DNA from: Scalesia atractyloides
Lineage: Eukaryota > Streptophyta > Magnoliopsida > Asterales > Asteraceae
Direction of reading: 5' to 3'
Assembly (NCBI GenBank): GCA_947069175.1
Contig: CAMTDV010000003.1
Location: 83,453,014-83,517,013 of the forward strand
DNA: 64,000 nt
The notes beneath the pieces were generated by a model. The model worked only from the letters and a program-made list of their open reading frames with translations. It did not search any database and was not told where the DNA came from. The translations under genes were made by a program, and so were the position numbers. Positions 59,446-64,000 of this stretch are shown here, one piece after another. Position 1 is the first letter of the stretch. Each line of letters begins with the position of its first letter.

Positions 59446-60855
59446 TGGCACCTTCTCTTATGTAAGCTTTTGTTTTATTAACAATAGGGTTTAATGGTTT
59501 ATGCTAAATTCACCAAGTTCAGAAACTAAATGTCACACAAGTTTGTAACTTTGTATAGCTAAGTCAATGATTAAATTGTTACTTACAAGGTGAGACCTTG
59601 TAACATATATTGATGCATTAAAAACATATATTGATGCATAATCTTTAATTAAATATATGCTTTTATTTGTATGAAAGATATTTTTCTAATGCTATACGTC
59701 TGATTAACTTATGTATGATTCTAAAAAAACGTTTCATGTACATGATTGAATCACTCTCCAAATATCTTCTCTTTAGAAAAAATAAAATAAAGTACGTTCT
59801 TCTGTCATGAAGGGTACCTAATATTACTCACTAATATCATTCAAATGATGATTTGTCAAAAAAGTTTTTAAATTCTTAAGCAACTCATACCATCTTAATT
59901 CACTCAATGGCACATGAACTTGCCTTTCTTAGGAAATAAAAACATTCAAGTGACTTATGTATGACAATATATAAATAAGATGTGTTGTATCAAAACTGTC
60001 ATTAGAACTAACAAAATATTGAAGGGGCCTTTTCAAATTTTATCATTTTTGCACAAAGTCCTTTTCTTCCCTCCTTGCACTTTAAACAGATCCACAAAAC
60101 GGCGCAGTTTCTCGAATTTTTGTTTGTACTAGAATTAAAATAAATTATTTTGTTTGTACTAGAATTAAATTAAATTATTTGTGTAATTTTGATCAATAAA
60201 AAAAACTCAACAAAAATGTTTAATTGATAATTCCAAAGAGGTGCATTGGAATATTTGATGTATTTGGTCCTTCGAATTACCCCTTAATGACAAAATAATT
60301 AGATAATATACTTATTTCAACTAGTTATGTAGCTAATGCAGTTGTCATAGGCGATATTAACTATACATTTGATGTAAGATATCTTTTTTGTTTGTTTGTT
60401 TCAAAAAATAAAGAAAATATGAAAAATAAATTATTGCAGTTCAATGAATCACATTAATTTTATTTAAATTGTAAGCAAATTTTGTGTACACAATATATAA
60501 ATACAATTGAGGTTATTGATAGCAAGCAGGGCTCTCAATGCAAAGACACATATGTAACAGTTTTTTTTTATGATTTTGTGTTTAGTCTAAATGTGAGTCA
60601 TTTTCGGGTTGAATCCGCAACCTTCTTTATAAGGTATTAGTATACTTTATGTCAAAACTTAAACCGATTAAGCATTATTATATTTTATATCATAAATTTT
60701 AGTTAGAAAAGAAATTGAGCACTTTTTTTATAGAAGTACATGTTTTTTATTGTGTATATTGTAATTTCAAAGTAACGAAATTAGAGTGTTTATTGCAGAT
60801 AGTTATGACATTTGGCATGAGCTTTCATATATGTTAGTTGAATCATACAACATAC
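59446..60855. other. Intergenic, nothing firmly recognised
   Basis: AT-rich unique sequence with a near-direct repeat of ATTTTGTTTGTACTAGAATT (60116 and 60149). No exon-like block on either strand. Confidence 0.4.
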
Positions 60856-60857
60856 AT

Positions 60858-61390
60858 CTATATATATATATATATATATATGGGAATGTTCATTTGAGAA
60901 GAAATTTAATGTGAGAAGAAGAAGAAATGACATAATTGTAAAACATTAAATAGTTTATAACTCCTCTCATTAATTAAGTTATCTCTCATTAATAAAGCAA
61001 AAACATTTTATCCTACACATTTCAAAATTTATCCTACATATGTCTTACATTTACTGGAATTTACCCTACACACATGTAAATTTACCCGACAGATTCCAAA
61101 ATTTATCCTGCACATACTAAAATTTATCCTACACATATCGAAAATTGTCCTACACCATAAATTATTTTATCTTGAAGGATTATATGAAAAAAATGAGTTA
61201 CAAGTTTAATTAATTAGCTAATTAATGACAATTATAGATTTACCTATACGTCATTTTTCATAACATTAAATACACACTTTAAATGAAGTAAATGGAGAAT
61301 TTCTATTGGTTTAAAAGTTATTCTTTTTATTTTTACAAAATTTTTCTTCTGATTTGAACTCTCCAATATATATATATATATATATATCAC
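60858..61390. mobile_element. (TA)n-flanked foldback element, family member 2
   Basis: Ends GGGAATGTTCATTTGAGAAG and TTCTTCTGATTTGAACTCTCC are inverted repeats bounded by (TA)n runs. The interior has the same degenerate TTTATCCTACACAT repeat as 21775-22345. The two copies differ by many substitutions, so insertion was not recent. Confidence 0.65.
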
Positions 61391-61854
61391 ACACACATCA
61401 ATTGAATATCAAACAACTAACTTTCTGCAATACACACTTCAATAAATGATCATATCAGTGTCATCGTGTGAATACGCGAATCATGTAACAATCACATCTG
61501 GTTCGTATACGGGTTTTGAGTTCATGTATCATATCATGAACACAGACTGTTTAATCAGACACAAACTTTAACATTGATGCTAAGATATCTTCTCCATTTA
61601 TCTTTTGATGGACAAGATGGGTAATGGGTTGACATTAACACTTCTTTATCAAATTTATTTTTATGTTACAGTAACAGTTTGTATATCTGAATAAAACGTT
61701 TTAGAAGGTCATATACATCAAAAAAATGGCTTCGTAAAAATGTCAAGTTCCCAGCCCCTTTGGACTATTCAACCCATTTGACCCGCCCCTTATAGCTATT
61801 TTTTCATTTGACCCGTTTGAAGACGAGTAACAAATTCCACTTTAAACACCAACC
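61391..61854. other. 3' flank of the PPR gene
   Basis: Unique sequence between the foldback element and the PPR stop codon. It includes TTTGACCCG-type words near 61770-61815. Presumably the 3' UTR of the PPR gene; no terminator motif can be defined by eye. Confidence 0.35.
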
Positions 61855-64000
61855 CTACCAAAAATCTCCACAGTTACAAGTTCCATTTTTAAGATGGTGA
61901 AAATGAATTGTATCCCTAACAGTTATCGCTCTATTCGTTATAGTACTCATATACTTTAACGCTGTATGGCAATCGACACACACCCGTAAATTTTTCGTCA
62001 CAAGTATCGCCTTACCCGGGACTAAACTAACATCAGCCAATGCAACAGCTAACTTCTCACTGTGATAAAGCAAAATATGCTCTTTTTCCTCTTCTTCAAC
62101 ATCCTGAAGAACAAAACTGTAATCTCCATCATATCCCAACGTTTTCATCGCCGCTAGTAACTCATCTAGCCTTCGGTTTATTAACAACCATTGCGGATGT
62201 GACCGATCTCCACCCACAAAAGCGTGCACAGCCCCATTTATTTCAACCCAACTGCACCCCGGGCTTTTCTTAAACCCTTTTTCCCTTTGTAACACGCGGG
62301 TCCTGGCTGCATCTTCCCATCGTTTCGCTGTACTATAAATATTAGATAAAAGAACAAAATTACCGGTACTTTCGGGTCCAAGAATCTCGATATTTCTTGA
62401 AATTTCTTCCCCTAAGTCAACGTTTTTATGTATTCTATAAGCTCCAAGCAATGCACTCCAGGTACGAACATCGGGCTTAAACGGCATCCTAACAATGAAC
62501 CGGTAAGGCTCGTTTAAAAGCCCGGCCCGACCCAGAAGATCCACCATACACAAGTAGTGTTCTTTCCTCGGTGTGATTTGAAATTTATCAACCATGGAAG
62601 TAAACCAATGTTTCCCTTCTGTGACTAGTTTCGAGTGGCTGCAAGCAGATAACAGGCAGATAAACATGACATCATCGGGATCGAAACCTGTGGTTTGCAT
62701 ATGTTCGAATAACGAAACTGCTTCCGACCCGAATCCGTGTATGCCATAACCTAAAATCATAGCATTCCATGAGATCAAATCCCGTTTATGCATTTGATCA
62801 AACACTAAACGTGCAATGTCTATTTTCCCACACTTCGAGTACATGTCAATAATAGCGTTACAAACTTTCGTAGATTCTGTAAATCCTTGAGTTATAGCGT
62901 AGCTATGACCACAGGCTCCGTGTTGTAGAGCTGCTAAATGTGAACATGCCGGAAAGAAGCCGATCATGGTTTCTATATCCGGATTTATACCGAATAATCT
63001 CATATTTTTTATCATATTTAAAGCAACCCCTGCATCACCATTTTGCACGCAACCGGATATGATGGCGTTAAAAGATACAGTGTCTTTTACATCCATTTCA
63101 TAGAAAAACGTCATTGCGTCGTCGATGATCCCGCACTTGGAGTAGAGTGAAACAACGGTGTTACTAACTATTAAATAAGAAACGAACCCTAATTTGATTG
63201 AATAACCGTGTATCCGTCTTCCTTTGTTAATGTACGTAAGATTAGCACACGCGCAAAGAACGGTTGCAAGCATAATGGGAGATACATGCGCACCATTTTT
63301 TACTACATGGTCAAATAGTTCAAGTGCCTCCGTGGTTGAATCACAAGCGACACATGCAGCTATCATAGCACTCCAAGTTACCTCGTTTTTTACATTAATT
63401 AGATCGAAAACTCTCCTTGTGTAATCCAAGCATTCGCATTTCGCATACATGTCCAACAACCCGGTTCCAACAACCACATCACCGTCATATCTCCTCCTTA
63501 AACAAAACCCGTGGACCGCTTTTCCGAATATTAATTCACAGGCTTCCCCGATAACTGGAAGAATCGCGACAACAGTCGACGAATTAGGCCGCAATCCCAC
63601 CTCCTGCATTTCCTTAACCAAACCAATTGTTTCGTTATACAACCCGTGAAGAGAACTGCCTGCAATCATAGCATTCCACGCCACAACATCTCTGTTTGGC
63701 ATTTTATCAAACACCTGCCGTGCATCACCTAACAACCCACACTTCGCGTAAAAATCAACCAACGCCATACAAACATAAACATCATCATCAAGAAGCTCGT
63801 TTTTCACCCGCTCATGAATCCGTTTACCAAGCTCAACATCCCGAATTGTGGAACATGCTTTCAAAGCAAACGGGTAAGTATACTTATTGGGTGTGACCCC
63901 AGACTGCAGCATTTTGACATACAACTCAATGGCATGATCAAAGGGTCCTTCCCAAGCATAGGCTCTGATCAACTGATTCCATAGCAACACATTGTTCTTT
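61855..64000 (-). CDS. PLS-class DYW pentatricopeptide repeat protein (5' end beyond window)
   Basis: One uninterrupted frame from the right edge to the TAG at 61855, over 710 residues. No methionine start is visible: the frame is still open at position 64000 (KNNVLLWNQLIRAYAWEG), so the N-terminus and targeting peptide lie outside. Repeated 31-36 residue PPR units (DVVAWNAMIAGSSLHGLYNE, DLISWNAMILGYGIHGFGSE, CNAIIDMYSKCGKIDIARLV) lead to an E region (PGCSWVEINGAVHAFVGGD) and a C-terminal DYW domain with HSEKLAVAL, CVDCHTALKYMS and the end GTCNCGDFW. DYW domains are the cytidine deaminases of organellar C-to-U RNA editing; the zinc-binding HxE and CxxCH residues are present. The repeat region most resembles Arabidopsis At3g16610 from memory. 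Final triplet DFW instead of DYW is a common variant. Appears intact and intron-free. Confidence 0.95.
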   Translation of the reverse strand, partial: KNNVLLWNQLIRAYAWEGPFDHAIELYVKMLQSGVTPNKYTYPFALKACSTIRDVELGKRIHERVKNELLDDDVYVCMALVDFYAKCGLLGDARQVFDKMPNRDVVAWNAMIAGSSLHGLYNETIGLVKEMQEVGLRPNSSTVVAILPVIGEACELIFGKAVHGFCLRRRYDGDVVVGTGLLDMYAKCECLDYTRRVFDLINVKNEVTWSAMIAACVACDSTTEALELFDHVVKNGAHVSPIMLATVLCACANLTYINKGRRIHGYSIKLGFVSYLIVSNTVVSLYSKCGIIDDAMTFFYEMDVKDTVSFNAIISGCVQNGDAGVALNMIKNMRLFGINPDIETMIGFFPACSHLAALQHGACGHSYAITQGFTESTKVCNAIIDMYSKCGKIDIARLVFDQMHKRDLISWNAMILGYGIHGFGSEAVSLFEHMQTTGFDPDDVMFICLLSACSHSKLVTEGKHWFTSMVDKFQITPRKEHYLCMVDLLGRAGLLNEPYRFIVRMPFKPDVRTWSALLGAYRIHKNVDLGEEISRNIEILGPESTGNFVLLSNIYSTAKRWEDAARTRVLQREKGFKKSPGCSWVEINGAVHAFVGGDRSHPQWLLINRRLDELLAAMKTLGYDGDYSFVLQDVEEEEKEHILLYHSEKLAVALADVSLVPGKAILVTKNLRVCVDCHTALKYMSTITNRAITVRDTIHFHHLKNGTCNCGDFW

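Noticed and set aside
59117..59494. A 125-codon plus-strand gene
   Set aside because: It spans the 197-bp hAT MITE and both flanks; no homology and no splice partners.
62040..63896. Plus-strand coding regions opposite the PPR gene
   Set aside because: Shadow frames of the long PPR frame.

Overview
This is plant nuclear DNA, almost certainly a eudicot. It has spliced genes with GT-AG introns, a DYW-class pentatricopeptide repeat gene, Ty1/copia and Ty3/gypsy retrotransposons, MITEs and (TA)n tracts. The LTR families are of a kind I associate with Asteraceae, so that family is my best guess, not proven. There are no bacterial features.

Layout. (1) 0-24.8 kb, minus strand: two tandem paralogues of an IDM1-like protein family with a Tify-domain-binding region, two PHD-type zinc fingers and a GNAT acetyltransferase domain. 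Copy A (81-2728) is intact as far as it can be read and runs off the left edge before its GNAT exons. Copy B (11925-18839) is nearly complete, but its GNAT exon carries a one-base frameshift. Around them lie three degraded copies of another exon set that I do not recognise (4.8-6.0, 7.0-7.5 and 22.4-24.8 kb), many MITEs, and one solo LTR (8335-10631). (2) 25-52 kb: one old Ty1/copia element on the minus strand (5' LTR near 52057, RNase H near 26016). Three younger LTR insertions, each with 5-bp target duplications, split it into four blocks. The largest insertion is itself four layers deep, so five transposition events can be ordered. (3) 52.5-58.7 kb, minus strand: a gene for an N-terminal-C2 plus long coiled-coil protein (plant 'myosin heavy chain-related' group). 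It is now a pseudogene with two frameshifts and three in-frame stops, and a perfect 115-bp inverted duplication lies at its 3' end. (4) 58.7-61.8 kb: promoter and intergenic DNA with a hAT-type MITE and a (TA)n-flanked foldback element. (5) 61855-64000, minus strand: a DYW-class PPR gene, open to the right edge.

The most unusual observation is in one LTR family (called K here; three copies: 8335-10631, 40687-46494, 47635-50232). Each copy carries three tRNA-like modules in sense orientation at about 170-bp spacing, with A-box- and B-box-like motifs, in the transcribed part of the LTR. A fourth, Ser/Leu-type tRNA-like module lies antisense near the LTR start. The arrangement is kept in all three copies. 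It recalls the 5S rDNA carried in Cassandra TRIM LTRs, but with tRNA-like cassettes. Family names E, F, G, H, K, L and U are labels for this window only.
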